Shown here in pieces: positions 36,013-45,239 of a stretch of DNA of 64,000 nucleotides. Made by a program: the position numbers and the translations under genes. The first letter of the stretch is position 1. Each line of letters opens with the position of its first letter. The DNA comes from Cladobotryum mycophilum (taxonomy: Eukaryota; Ascomycota; Sordariomycetes; Hypocreales; Hypocreaceae): NCBI GenBank assembly GCA_036429605.1, contig CM071591.1, positions 1,240,001-1,304,000 of the forward strand. The letters run 5' to 3'. Below the pieces are notes generated by a model. The model saw only the letters and a program-made list of their open reading frames with translations. It searched no databases and was not told the DNA's origin.

Positions 36013-36383
36013 ACGGGAGGGGGGATATTTGGATTGATTTTGAGCAAAGGAAACGAAAAAAGGGAATAGCTACTTGTTTGTTTGTCTGTTTGTTTGGATG
36101 GGGTGATGATCAACAACCACTGTCTGTCTGTGAGGAGCGTTGGTGTTTGCTTGCTTTTTAATGTTAGCTTTTCGTGTTTATTATTTTCCGCTAGTCTTAG
36201 TTTTAGTTAGTGAGGATAGTTATGAAGAGGCTTTGATACCAGATAGATTTATATTTCTCCTGTTTCTACATTTCGTTTTATTATGCTGTGTTCTGTTGTG
36301 ACCCCTATATTTTGTGACGATGCATGGTGTTTTGGTGTTTTGGTGTTGTGCTGGCTGTCTTGCTACTATGGAGTTACCAAGTA
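36013..36383. other. 3' flank of the coiled-coil gene up to the transposon
   Basis: T-rich and GTTT-rich sequence with no gene; probably the 3' untranslated region and terminator of the coiled-coil gene. It ends with the left copy of the TA target dinucleotide (36382-36383). Confidence 0.5.
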
Positions 36384-36428
36384 AGTCAGACCACCCAGGT
36401 CCCGACCACCCCCACTTTCCGGCCACCT
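36384..36428 (+). repeat. Left terminal inverted repeat of the transposon
   Basis: 45 bp, exact reverse complement of 38194-38238. Identity stops at 36429, where the left end has C and the reverse-complemented right end has A. Confidence 0.97.
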
Positions 36429-36508
36429 CAAAACACCACACATCACAAGGAACGCAGCGGAATCATATGAACACAACAGCATCACAACTGTTTTTTTGGT
36501 GTTTTTTT

Positions 36509-38094
36509 CTATTCTAGATAAAATTCATAACATAGGTCTTGCAAGCTGTATGAAGAAATCAATTCTGCAGCCCGGTTCGGTGCCAATAGCTCTCTGTAAC
36601 GCTTCCTTGTTGCAAGAACATCCTTGATCCTAATAAATCGACTGTTCAAGTCTTCTGTGACCTTTTGCCTCTTCCGGGGCCGGTAAACATGAACAAGATG
36701 CTCTAGTTCCTTGATTTTGGCATCAGCTTCGGCCAGCTTGGTGTTTTGTTGGTCTAGACCTTTGCCAATCTTCCTGAATAGTAGCCGGATCGCAGGGTCG
36801 TCCAAGTGGAATAGATCCACAAGGCCACGAAGCTGCTGGGACCTTGTTGGGGTAATAAAAACAATTGTCTTAGGTTCCCTGTTCTCTTGGGCTTCTAACG
36901 GCACCAATTTCGGCGTTTCTGGAACTTGGGTTTGGCCCCTTTGGTTCTCAAGAAGAAGACGGCTCAACAGAGGTTTGGCCGGGTTAACTGGCCACAACCC
37001 AGAGCCAAGGAACCCGTTTTTGATGTTTTTTAATGTCAAGGCTGCTAGACGAGCTGTATGATAACAACATAGGAACGTCATCTTGCCCGCGGGCGAGGAA
37101 TCAAAGGCATCTGGGTATTTCTCTATAGCTCTGCGATAGGCTGTCTTGACGGGCGAAAAAATCGAGATATCAAGAGGTTGAAGAACATGAGATGTATGTG
37201 GAGGTAAAAATAAGATATATATGTTGTTTCTGTAGCATTCGTACATAAAATCATCGGTTGTATGACTCCCGTGGCCATCAACAACCAGAAGAACTCTTGG
37301 GCTTGATCTATTCCTTGTCTGGGGGATAAAGACCTCTCGTAGCCAAGCTACGGCTGTCTCGTTGTTTGTCCAGCCCTTAGAAGTTGCAGCAAATTGCCAA
37401 TTTGCTAGAAAACTCATCTCGTCAGGGAACCATTGTTGTTGAACGGTCTGGCCCTTGAAAACAACCAACGGACTAAGAGCCCGACCTGTTGCTGAGATAC
37501 ACTCGATGATTGTGGTCCAACAACGCGTTCCAGGTTGTTTTTTTATCGTCTGACGAACTGATGAGCTACCAAGGACCAGACCATTAGTTCCCTGGCCTTC
37601 TAGGATCCCAGTTTCATCCATATTATATCGATTTTCTGGGGGATGCCCTTAATCAACGGTAGCTCCAGCAGGTAAAAGAAATCCTTGATAATCTTAGTCG
37701 TAGCCCCGTTGATGCGTACAGAATCCATTTGCTTGCCTCTGATAGTCTTAACTTCCGGGTTTCTAGCTAAAAAACCGGTCAACCACCGTTTTCCAAGTGG
37801 TCGTTGGTCACCACTAGCCTCGATGATCCGGGTTGCAAATTCCTTGAGTCTCTTATGTGTTGGTGGCAGCCCTAGGGAGGCTTGGCCAAGAACCCACTCA
37901 CGGAGGTGTATTTCTTGTTCCTTGGAAAGCCTCTGAAGGTGCTCCATAGCAACTGCCTTTGTTGCTGAACCTTTTATCCGGTCTGAAAGGGTTGTCCTAG
38001 GGACTCCCCACTTGAGGCAAGCCTCGCGCAGAGATGAGCCGTCCAGAACAGCTTGTATGGCATATTTGATATCATTTTCAGTATAACGAGGCAT
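36509..38094 (-). CDS. Fot1/pogo-family DD35D transposase (frame break at 37638-37642)
   Basis: The N-terminus (MPRYTENDIKYAIQAVLDG, then SLREACLKWGVPRTTLSDR) is a psq-type helix-turn-helix, followed by a CENP-B-like second DNA-binding domain (HLREWVLGQASLGLPPTHKR; GKRWLTGFLARNPEVK). The DDE_1 catalytic core has its first Asp in YNMDETGILEG, its second in LLVVDGHGSH and its third in SHVLQPLDISIFSP; the last two are separated by 35 residues, the DD35D spacing of this family. A C-terminal coiled coil and basic stretch follow (VYRPRKRQK). The two halves overlap out of frame at a C5 run (plus-strand GGGGG 37638-37642); one added C gives KGIPPENRYNMDETG and a single protein of about 528 residues. 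Given the same defect in unrelated host genes, the transposase may be intact in the organism. Confidence 0.93.
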
Positions 38095-38193
38095 GAGGAT
38101 TCCAAAAATCTAATTATCTTTTTGATACGATAAGAATTGGTAGAGAAAATGCGGTTGGAATGATATAGGTCATGAGGTGGTTGGACGTAAATT

Positions 38194-38238
38194 AGGTGGC
38201 CGGAAAGTGGGGGTGGTCGGGACCTGGGTGGTCTGACT
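38194..38238 (-). repeat. Right terminal inverted repeat of the transposon
   Basis: 45 bp, exact reverse complement of 36384-36428. The TA at 38239-38240 is the right copy of the target duplication. Confidence 0.97.
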
Positions 38239-38499
38239 TACCGAGTACCTAACTACCTCTGTGTAGTGGGGGTTGTGACGACTTTCTGGTTATCGCTTAT
38301 CGCTTATCTACACCCCACCAAGTGACGGCTTCCAACTCTAACAACATACAACCTCCAACCTTCAACCACCGCGCTGCGACACGACAACACGCGCGGTGCT
38401 ATACACCCACGATCCTCCTCCTCCATACACTAGAAGGACTACAGATTCGGCATCCCTTGCGCGTTTTGTTTTGTTCAAGAGACAGAGACGATATAAAAA

Positions 38500-39184
38500 A
38501 TGGATCAATCGAATCCTATGCTCTCTGCGCCGGAGCTTTCTCCTCTGGAGCAGGAGGTGTTGGATGAATATGAGCGGTTGGCGAATAATATGAAGACTGT
38601 ACGTTTCTCTCTTCTCTCTCTCTTTTCCATTCTCCTTTTTTTCCTTTTTCCTTTTTTCCTTTTTTCCTTTTTTCCTTCTCTTTCTGCTGTCTATCTAATT
38701 GATGCTCTCTCTCTCTCTATGCCTACTTGATGCCCTCCCATCCAATCATATTCTATAACATCCCCTTCTTCAACACCAAGTATCCGTTGCTGTATACATG
38801 AAACCAATCCCAAGAGCTAACATTGTTCTTTTCATTTTCGGACAGCTCGCCACACTGCTGGATACCCTAGCGTCCAACCCTACAGTCGACATCCTCGACG
38901 GCCTGCGCGAGCTAGAGCGGAAGACGAGTCTGGCGTTTACCTTGCTCAAGGCCAGTGTGTATAGTATTGTGCTGCAACAGGAGATTGATTGGGGGGAGGG
39001 CAGCAAGAATAAATCAGAAGAAGAAGAAGGAAGAAAAAGGGAGAAGAAAAAAAGGAAGAAGGAAGAAAGAAAAGAAGCAAGGAGGAGGAACGGGAAGAAG
39101 AAAAGCATTAGAGAGGAACGGGGTCTCAACAGGGGAGAAGCAGGATGCAAAGGGGGAAGGGGGACGTTATTGGGGAGGAGTTAA
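38500..39184 (+). CDS. dad3: DASH complex subunit Dad3, with a doubtful lysine-rich extension
   Basis: Dad3 is a small subunit of the DASH/Dam1 ring that couples kinetochores to microtubules in fungi. Exon 1, 38500-38598, carries LSPLEQEVLDEYERLANNMK; exon 2 starts at 38846 with LATLLDTLASNPTVDILDGL, then RELERKTSLAFTLLKASVYS and IVLQQEID. The intron is CT-rich. Known Dad3 proteins end soon after this point (about 90 residues), but here the frame runs on for about 60 more residues of Lys/Arg/Glu-rich sequence to 39184. The extension begins at a G6 run (38991-38996); one more G would give WGGGQQE and a stop near 39011, normal for the family. I therefore think the tail is artefactual, though a real extension cannot be excluded. 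Confidence 0.87.
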
Positions 39185-39576
39185 TACTATACGGTTCATG
39201 GGATATTGACAATATGACGATTTCGAGCTTGAGGGTCAAGAAGGGTAAGAACATAAAGGGGCTTGAGAGAAATGCATTTCTTCGTTTTGTACAAAGAGGT
39301 CAAGATAATGGACGAGAAAGATACCCAGCAATGTTTTATGCACCAACAGACAATAACACCAACACCAACATCAACATCAATATTAAATGCTCAGTGGCAA
39401 TACCATGATACCAACTTCATTTCATCATCTACAATACTCATACAACCCCCAACCCTTAACCACTCATCTTTTCAGCCCATTCTGTCTTTTTTCTTTTTTA
39501 AAAACTATACATCTTTCATCTCGTTGATGTCAATAATGTCTTTTTTCTCTTCCTTTTTTCTACTCACTATTCCCTT
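39185..39576. other. Convergent 3' intergenic region between dad3 and uS5m
   Basis: No gene is seen. Contains short ACC/AAC-rich and T-rich stretches; both terminators should lie here. Confidence 0.4.
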
Positions 39577-41287
39577 TTAATATACAGCCCCTCCGTAGTA
39601 CACCTTCCTCACGTCCACCATCTTCTTCCCCCTCCCAATGGCAATCTCCTCCGGGTCGACCTGGTTCATCAGCGCGTCGTAGGCCGCCTTGACGGAGTTC
39701 ATGGGGTTCTTGGACCGGGGCATGTTGGCCGCGATGTCGTGTATGCCCGAGGCGCGGCACATTTCAAAGATGCGGTGGGGGCAGCGGAGGCCGAATCCTG
39801 GTAAACACATGTTAGATTCCAATAGTTCCAGGGCTTAGCTCCATGATTGAGAGTGTTGAGGAGCGAGAGTGTAATTTAAGAGGGGTGATGAAGAAGGAAG
39901 TGATAAAGAGGGGAGAGATAAAAGGGAAAGTGTGATAAAAAAAGGAGGATGGTGATAAAAAAAGGGAGGATGGTGATAAAAGGGGAGACATACCTGGTGG
40001 ACGAGCAAACAGCTCAACAACAGTACCAGACACTTTAGCCTTTGCATTCCCGTAAATCGTCCTATTCTCATACCGCCTAATAGGCTTCATGTTCCGAATC
40101 GCCAGCAGCTGCGCCGTCTCCGCCGCCAGCCCGGCCTCGGTCGACTTGGCGATGCCCAGCCCCAGCCGCCCGTTGCCGTTGCCCGCAATCGCCACGACCG
40201 ACGTGCTGCGCACTTTGCCCAGACGGGTCTGGTTGGACACCCAGCGCGTGACCAGGACTTTTCGGTAGATGGACTGGATGTCCTTGAGGGACATGCCCGT
40301 GAGCCGCTTGATCTCCTGGTACCGCCCGTCGTCGTCCTGGCCCTCGTCCTCCGGGTCGGCGGCGGACTTGTAGAGGCCCTCCACGCCGGGGACTTTTCCC
40401 AGCTCGGGGGCCTCGGCCGAGTGAAGCCTGCTGAGGCCGGCGGGGCCGTCCTCGAAGAGCTCTAGGTTGGTGGGCTCCACCTCTGCGGAATCGGGCTGCT
40501 GGGCCAGCTGATCCAGCTCCTTCTTCCACGCCGAGTCGATGGCCTCGTCGAGCTTCATGGCCTGCGCTCTGGTGATGAACTCGGGCCCCTCGGCGTTGGC
40601 GTCCGGCTCCGGCCCGTCTTCTGGCACGAGATACCTCTTCAGCAGCTCGGGATCCTTCTCCAGGTCCAGCAGCTCGTCTTGCGTGAGGTCTATCAGCTCC
40701 TGCCCGTTGCTCTCCTTGACCCTCCGCAGCGCGCGGACCATGGCCCTGGCGAGCTGGTCGCTCGTCTTCTTATCCGTCACGGCGGCCATCTTGTTCCCGT
40801 AGTTGTCCACCCACTCGCTCGGGTTCAGCCACTTGACCTCCCTCGGCGTGCCCTCCACCTCGGGCTTGACGTCGTACCTGGGATCCAGGACGGTGTAGTC
40901 CTCGATATACGACGGCCTGTAGGGGTCGTCCCTCAGCCTTCCCTGGAAGATCAGGTCCTCGGGGTCGACGGCCCTCTCGCCCGCCCTGATGGCCTCCATC
41001 TGCTCGGGCGTGTACCTGGCGGCCAGCGCATCGAGCTCCTCCTTTGTGTACTCTGCGAACTTGTCCTGCTTGTACCTAGCCAGCGTGTCGCTGTTTCTGA
41101 GCAGGCCCAGGTCATCGGCCTTGACGTTTCGGAATCGGGATCTGCGCTTTGGTCGGGGGGCTGTTGTGTGGAATTGGTGCTGCTGCTTCTGCTGCTGTGA
41201 TGCGCAAGCTGCGACGATGCTTTGCGAAGCCCTCGTTGAGGCGACGCATTTGCCCAGTAGGCTGCGCGCTGGGCGAGCGACGCTCAT
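39577..41287 (-). CDS. Mitochondrial small-subunit ribosomal protein uS5m (S5)
   Basis: Two exons, 41287-39994 and 39797-39577, encode 504 residues; the 196-nt intron joins ELFARPP to GFGLRCPHRIFEMC through a split Gly codon. The N-terminus MSVARPARSLLGKCVASTRA is a mitochondrial presequence. A long fungal-specific acidic region precedes the S5 double-stranded-RNA-binding-like domain (RKVLVTRWVSNQTRLGKVRS, then SVVAIAGNGNGRLGLG) and the C-terminal S5 domain (AANMPRSKNPMNSVKAAYDA). uS5m helps form the mRNA entry site of the mitoribosome. The intron contains two near-identical copies of a GGAGGATGGTGATAAA unit (about 39940-39985). An upstream in-frame ATG near 41320 exists, but the start at 41287 gives the better presequence. 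Confidence 0.94.
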
Positions 41288-42258
41288 GACTTTTGGAATT
41301 ATATATACAAAATCCTCCAATTAAAACAAGTCATGCAAAGAGGTCAAAAACAAAAATTGGTGTTCAATTCCCCCTCAAGAGGGGAGAGGCGTATGCGAGA
41401 TGCTGTACTATGCCGCTCAACTGCAACACTTTGAGATTTTTGCTTGGAGAACCCCCCCATAGTTGCATTGCCCAATTGAGACACATTGAAGTTTTGCGCC
41501 ACAGTTTGATTCAAAAAAAGTTGTGCGGCCTGAGGATGTTGGGTGGTGTGTGCACTAGCCACCCTCCAAGCCACAGCAACGTTCTTTGCTTTGGGGGGAT
41601 CTTAGTTATCCACTCATGTTGTCTTATCCAACCGCCAGGGGGAGTGACAGCCTCCACCTCGGCGGCTACAAGCGAACCGGGGGGAGGCTTACCATCGACC
41701 TTTGAGCTGAGAATGGACCATCTTCTTTCCTTCTTGATTCAATCATCGTATTTTGTACATGTTTTTTTCTTTCTTTTCTTGGTCTCTTAATTTACTCATA
41801 AACCACTATTACTAAACATCATCTTTTCTTGAAAGACATACCGATAACCATCTCAGGCATCTAACCACCCCTTCTGCCACCATCGTGAAACGTCTCAGGA
41901 GAGCGCCATCCAAGTTTCGACTCCTTGGCTCAGACATCCAAATCCTTTACCCTCGACGTCGACACTCTTCTTTTATAAACACTCCCTCCTTCTCCTTCTT
42001 CTTCTTCTTCTTCTTCTTCTTCTTCTTCTTCCTTTTGCTCTAATAAAACGATTCACGTCTAATCTATACACTCTCATCACTCTATCACCTCATCACCTCA
42101 TCGCCACCAAATCCCATACAAACAAACCAATAACATCTCACCCTCTCCCTCGCCCTCACCAACATTCTCTTCTCCTCTCATCCACCTCCACTCCTTATAA
42201 GCCATCAACATCCATCAACTTATCAACACTCATCAAACCATCAAATCAAACCATCAAA
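41288..42258. promoter_or_regulatory. Divergent region upstream of uS5m and of the 42259 gene
   Basis: No gene is seen in 970 bp. A CTT microsatellite (41995-42031) and a CA/TC-rich stretch with many ATCA words (42060-42250) lie directly upstream of the 42259 start and look like its leader. Confidence 0.5.
41995..42031 (+). repeat. (CTT)n microsatellite
   Basis: About twelve CTT/TTC units in the leader region of the 42259 gene. Confidence 0.9.
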
Positions 42259-42513
42259 ATGCCCACCGGCCAATTCGCCTGGATGTCCAAAATCGGCGCC
42301 ACAGACCAAGCCATCGCCGTCCTCAACGACCAGCCCTCCCTCTTCACCACCCTCCTCGTCGTCCTCGTCGGCCTCCTGGTCCAGGTCCTCATGCTCTTCT
42401 ACATCCACTGGGCCACCATGAAGCCCGACCAGGCCAAAAAGAAGCGCAAGTGGCTGTCCTTTTTGCCCATGAAGAACCTGGATAACGCCAGACGTCGCAT
42501 CGGCAACAATTAG
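42259..42513 (+). CDS. Small single-pass membrane protein, unrecognised (84 residues)
   Basis: Uninterrupted frame MPTGQFAWMSKIGATDQAIA to a TAG. One strongly hydrophobic segment (about residues 27-52: FTTLLVVLVGLLVQVLMLFY) is followed by a basic tail (KPDQAKKKRKWLSF; NARRRIGNN), predicting one membrane segment with a cytosolic C-terminus. The ATG sits in a typical fungal context (AAACCATCAAAATG), and the GC-rich coding part contrasts with its AT/CA-rich leader. I do not recognise the family. Small size makes the call less certain than for other genes. Confidence 0.68.
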   Translation: MPTGQFAWMSKIGATDQAIAVLNDQPSLFTTLLVVLVGLLVQVLMLFYIHWATMKPDQAKKKRKWLSFLPMKNLDNARRRIGNN

Positions 42514-42769
42514 CCCGCTCATGGAAATGGTTGGATGAAGAGTTTTTTTGGGGGAGACGATGGATAGCAAACGAATTTATGATCTTTATGGGTAGAGGAT
42601 AGTGCTGGTGTTTGCGACCTGCATATGGCTAAGAAGATATTGTATGGATGGCATTGTTTGACCATACCACGTATGGTCTCGATGACGGCGGGAGTTCTCA
42701 AGTAATACTCGAGTTTTTTTTTTGGATATAAGCGTTCGTATTTTGGCAATGAATTAATCTGATTCCACA

Positions 42770-44637
42770 CTATATACCGCCAACCATATTTACAAGCTCC
42801 CATATACCAGCTTCTCTCTTCGCACATGTTTCTGAAGATAGCCAGTCATCAAATGTCGAAAAGAATGCCGGGTCTGTAGATGGGTTATATGCCACCGTGG
42901 TATTTTTCGCTTCAAAGCCGTCTACCAGTTGATGATTCCCGGCAAGGTCCAGATTCGGCGCCCAAAGATCATGTCTTTCAGTTAGTAACTGCAAAGGCGT
43001 GTGATTTTCATACATCTCGGATGTATGATAGACTTGATAATCGTTGTTGCGCCCCATGACGGAGTATGTCGGTGTCATCGGCTGGTAACTCTGCATTGGT
43101 AGAGCTGCCAAATTTGAAGGCGCAGATGCTCTCCACTGCGACGTCCGTTCGAGAGCTGGAGATGACACAGATATGCAAGGGGTCACAGGGCAAGAAGTGC
43201 CATGATTGCTTCTTTCGGTATCGCAATTGCTCTGTATTGCTCCCGTAGAAGCTCGTAATCTTGGATCCTCTCCCACAAAGAGCTGCCCGTAGTTGGTCGA
43301 GTCCAGCCACATACTAGGCTGTATCTCTATTCTCTGTTCAGTATCTGTTGATTGCGACGCTTCAATCCTCGGTTGCTCCATTAACAAGTCCTGAGCATCT
43401 TTCGAACCTGTGAAATCTCGATTATCCTCATCTCTTGTTCTTCCAAGCTTTGATCTCGCCCGCATGGCGGGCTTCTTGATTGTTGCGAGCAAAACATTCC
43501 ACGCACTTTTCTCGACGCCTCTTACGATCATGTCGGCGTCACCAGAGTCAATGCCTTTTGTAGTTGATGTGATCCTGAGAGAAGCCACCTTTTGCCTGAG
43601 ACTGGGCGATTCTGCATTTCTCATCCTGGCAAGCGAAGTTGCAATTATAGGCAAGAAACTTGCTTGGTCAGAAACTACCTGTGATTATTGTCAGCCCAGC
43701 CATGATATAAACGTATTATAAGGCTTACCTTGAGATATGGAATGTGAAATACTGCTGGCGCCAGCTTTGTAAGAGCTTGTGATACGGTGCTTTCCCGCAC
43801 CCTGACTCCTTTTAATGGTTTGCCGTTGCCGAGCACCAATACCCTCAATGTTACTTCTAGCATACGTCGTACTTGTTCCGAAAGATACATCCCCTTGTCC
43901 TCATTTTCATGCTTTCGCTCCTTCAAAGCTTTCCCCTCCGATGCCGCAGAATCCACGCCCCAACCAAGCATAAACTCATCAATGGCCCTCTGATCTTCAA
44001 AAATAAGACTTGTATAGAGCTCTTCATCAACAGTGTCCTTCGTCTCCTCCCTTTCGACTCTTGCCTCCGTCTGTCGACACTTTCGTCGTTTACATCGTCT
44101 TCCATCCGGCGCTGATGACTCCTTCTCCACCTTGGAAATATCAACAGAGCAAGTCACAGATCGAAAGTCGGCCGTGAACGCATCCGCAGGCGGCACCAAA
44201 GCAGACGACAAATCAGGATGCTGAATCGAAAAGGACAGCTCCCCGGGCGGCCACGTAAACCGAGTCTCGCAGTACTGCAGCCGAAGTCCTAAGCGATGCC
44301 AAAACTGGAAGCCAGTTAGCTATCATGGTAGTATCCGCGACATGGATACAAAAAGTCTGCCAACCTCGTATTTTTGAATCCATTCTGCGAGCTGAGCGAC
44401 TCGAGCATCGTCCGAGATGGGTTCGCCTTGGATTGATACCAATAGCTTGAAATGACAAGAACCAGTCCGACCAATCCACAGATGTTTCTCCGTTACAAGG
44501 TCGAGGAGCTCGCTACTGGTTGACGGCGCACCGTGGCCCTCTGGAAACTGGATTTGCAACGATGTCTGGAGAACGAGATCCAAGTCCTTCTCCTGACTTG
44601 AAAGTTGCAGTCTCGGCAAGGGGATGCTGGATATCAT
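42770..44637 (-). CDS. Unrecognised three-exon protein of 585 residues
   Basis: Exons 44637-44365, 44304-43729 and 43678-42770 join with matching phases and GT..AG introns. Features seen: a probable folded N-terminal region (ISSIPLPRLQLSSQEKDLDL; EKHLWIGRTGSCHFKLLVSI; RLQYCETRFTWPPGELSF); a basic stretch DGRRCKRRKCRQ, a possible nuclear signal; a helical middle (MYLSEQVRRMLEVTLRVLVL; FHIPYLKVVSDQASFLPIIA); and a Ser/Thr/Asn/Gln-rich C-terminal third. Composition is that of a poorly conserved nuclear protein. I considered fungal meiotic double-strand-break factors such as Mei4, but no diagnostic motif is visible and I do not assign that function. Confidence 0.75.
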
Positions 44638-45239
44638 CACGATGCTTTATATATGAAGAAAGGAATTCATTAAAAAAATATACTACCGTAGTGCCCAATG
44701 AATTGGCATAGATACTAACAATGAGGTTGATCAGATTGTGTAAAGATGAAAGATTTTCCCACATGGTGAGGAGAAGGACAATGTGCACCAAGTATAAGAA
44801 AGCACTTTACAAATCATTTTGGCAAGAACAACACAGCACAACACGACACAACACAGTCATCCAAACCGAAAGAACACACTCGCTCAATTTTCCCCATTAT
44901 TTAAAATAAATAGCCAAAAATACCAAAATCGTTCGTTGCCGCATTTCCCATCTCAATCAAACTTCTTTTAAATGAAAACAAGACCAAGAAAAATAGAACC
45001 TGAAAAGGTGTCAAGTCTATACCTTTGTGTTGAACCTTTTGGCTCGAATAAAATCCAAAAAAAAGGGGGAGGTCTGTAAAAACAAAATAAATACCCAAAA
45101 AGAAAATGAAGGACGTGACCATTTCTTATATTTATCATAGTTATATATAGGCAGTATGTTTCCTGAAACCAAAAAAAAAAAAAAAAAAAAAAACCTTTGC
45201 TCGTAGGTTCTGGTCAGGTGAGGATGTTGGTTGGTTGGT
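44638..45239. other. Intergenic between the RasGEF 3' end and the 44637 start
   Basis: AT-rich, with a 23-base A run at 45171-45193. No gene is seen; holds the RasGEF terminator and the promoter of the 44637 gene. Confidence 0.5.

Larger units (their letters stand above)
36384..38238 (-). mobile_element. Complete Fot1/pogo-type DNA transposon, 1,855 bp
   Basis: The element is bounded by perfect 45-bp terminal inverted repeats (36384-36428 and 38194-38238), starting AGTCAGACCACC at each outer end. It is flanked by TA dinucleotides at 36382-36383 and 38239-38240, the target duplication of Tc1/mariner-pogo elements. One transposase gene on the minus strand fills the interior. TIR length and TA target agree with Fot1 and Pot2 families. 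The identical TIRs and the near-intact gene indicate a young copy. No excess of C-to-T changes typical of repeat-induced point mutation is apparent by eye. Confidence 0.95.

Noticed and set aside
36509..38094. Transposase as a pseudogene
   Set aside because: The only defect is the homopolymer-type frame break shared with housekeeping genes, and the TIRs are perfect.
42770..44637. Assignment as a Mei4/Rec24 meiotic recombination factor
   Set aside because: Only general helical character and low conservation suggested it; no diagnostic motif could be seen.
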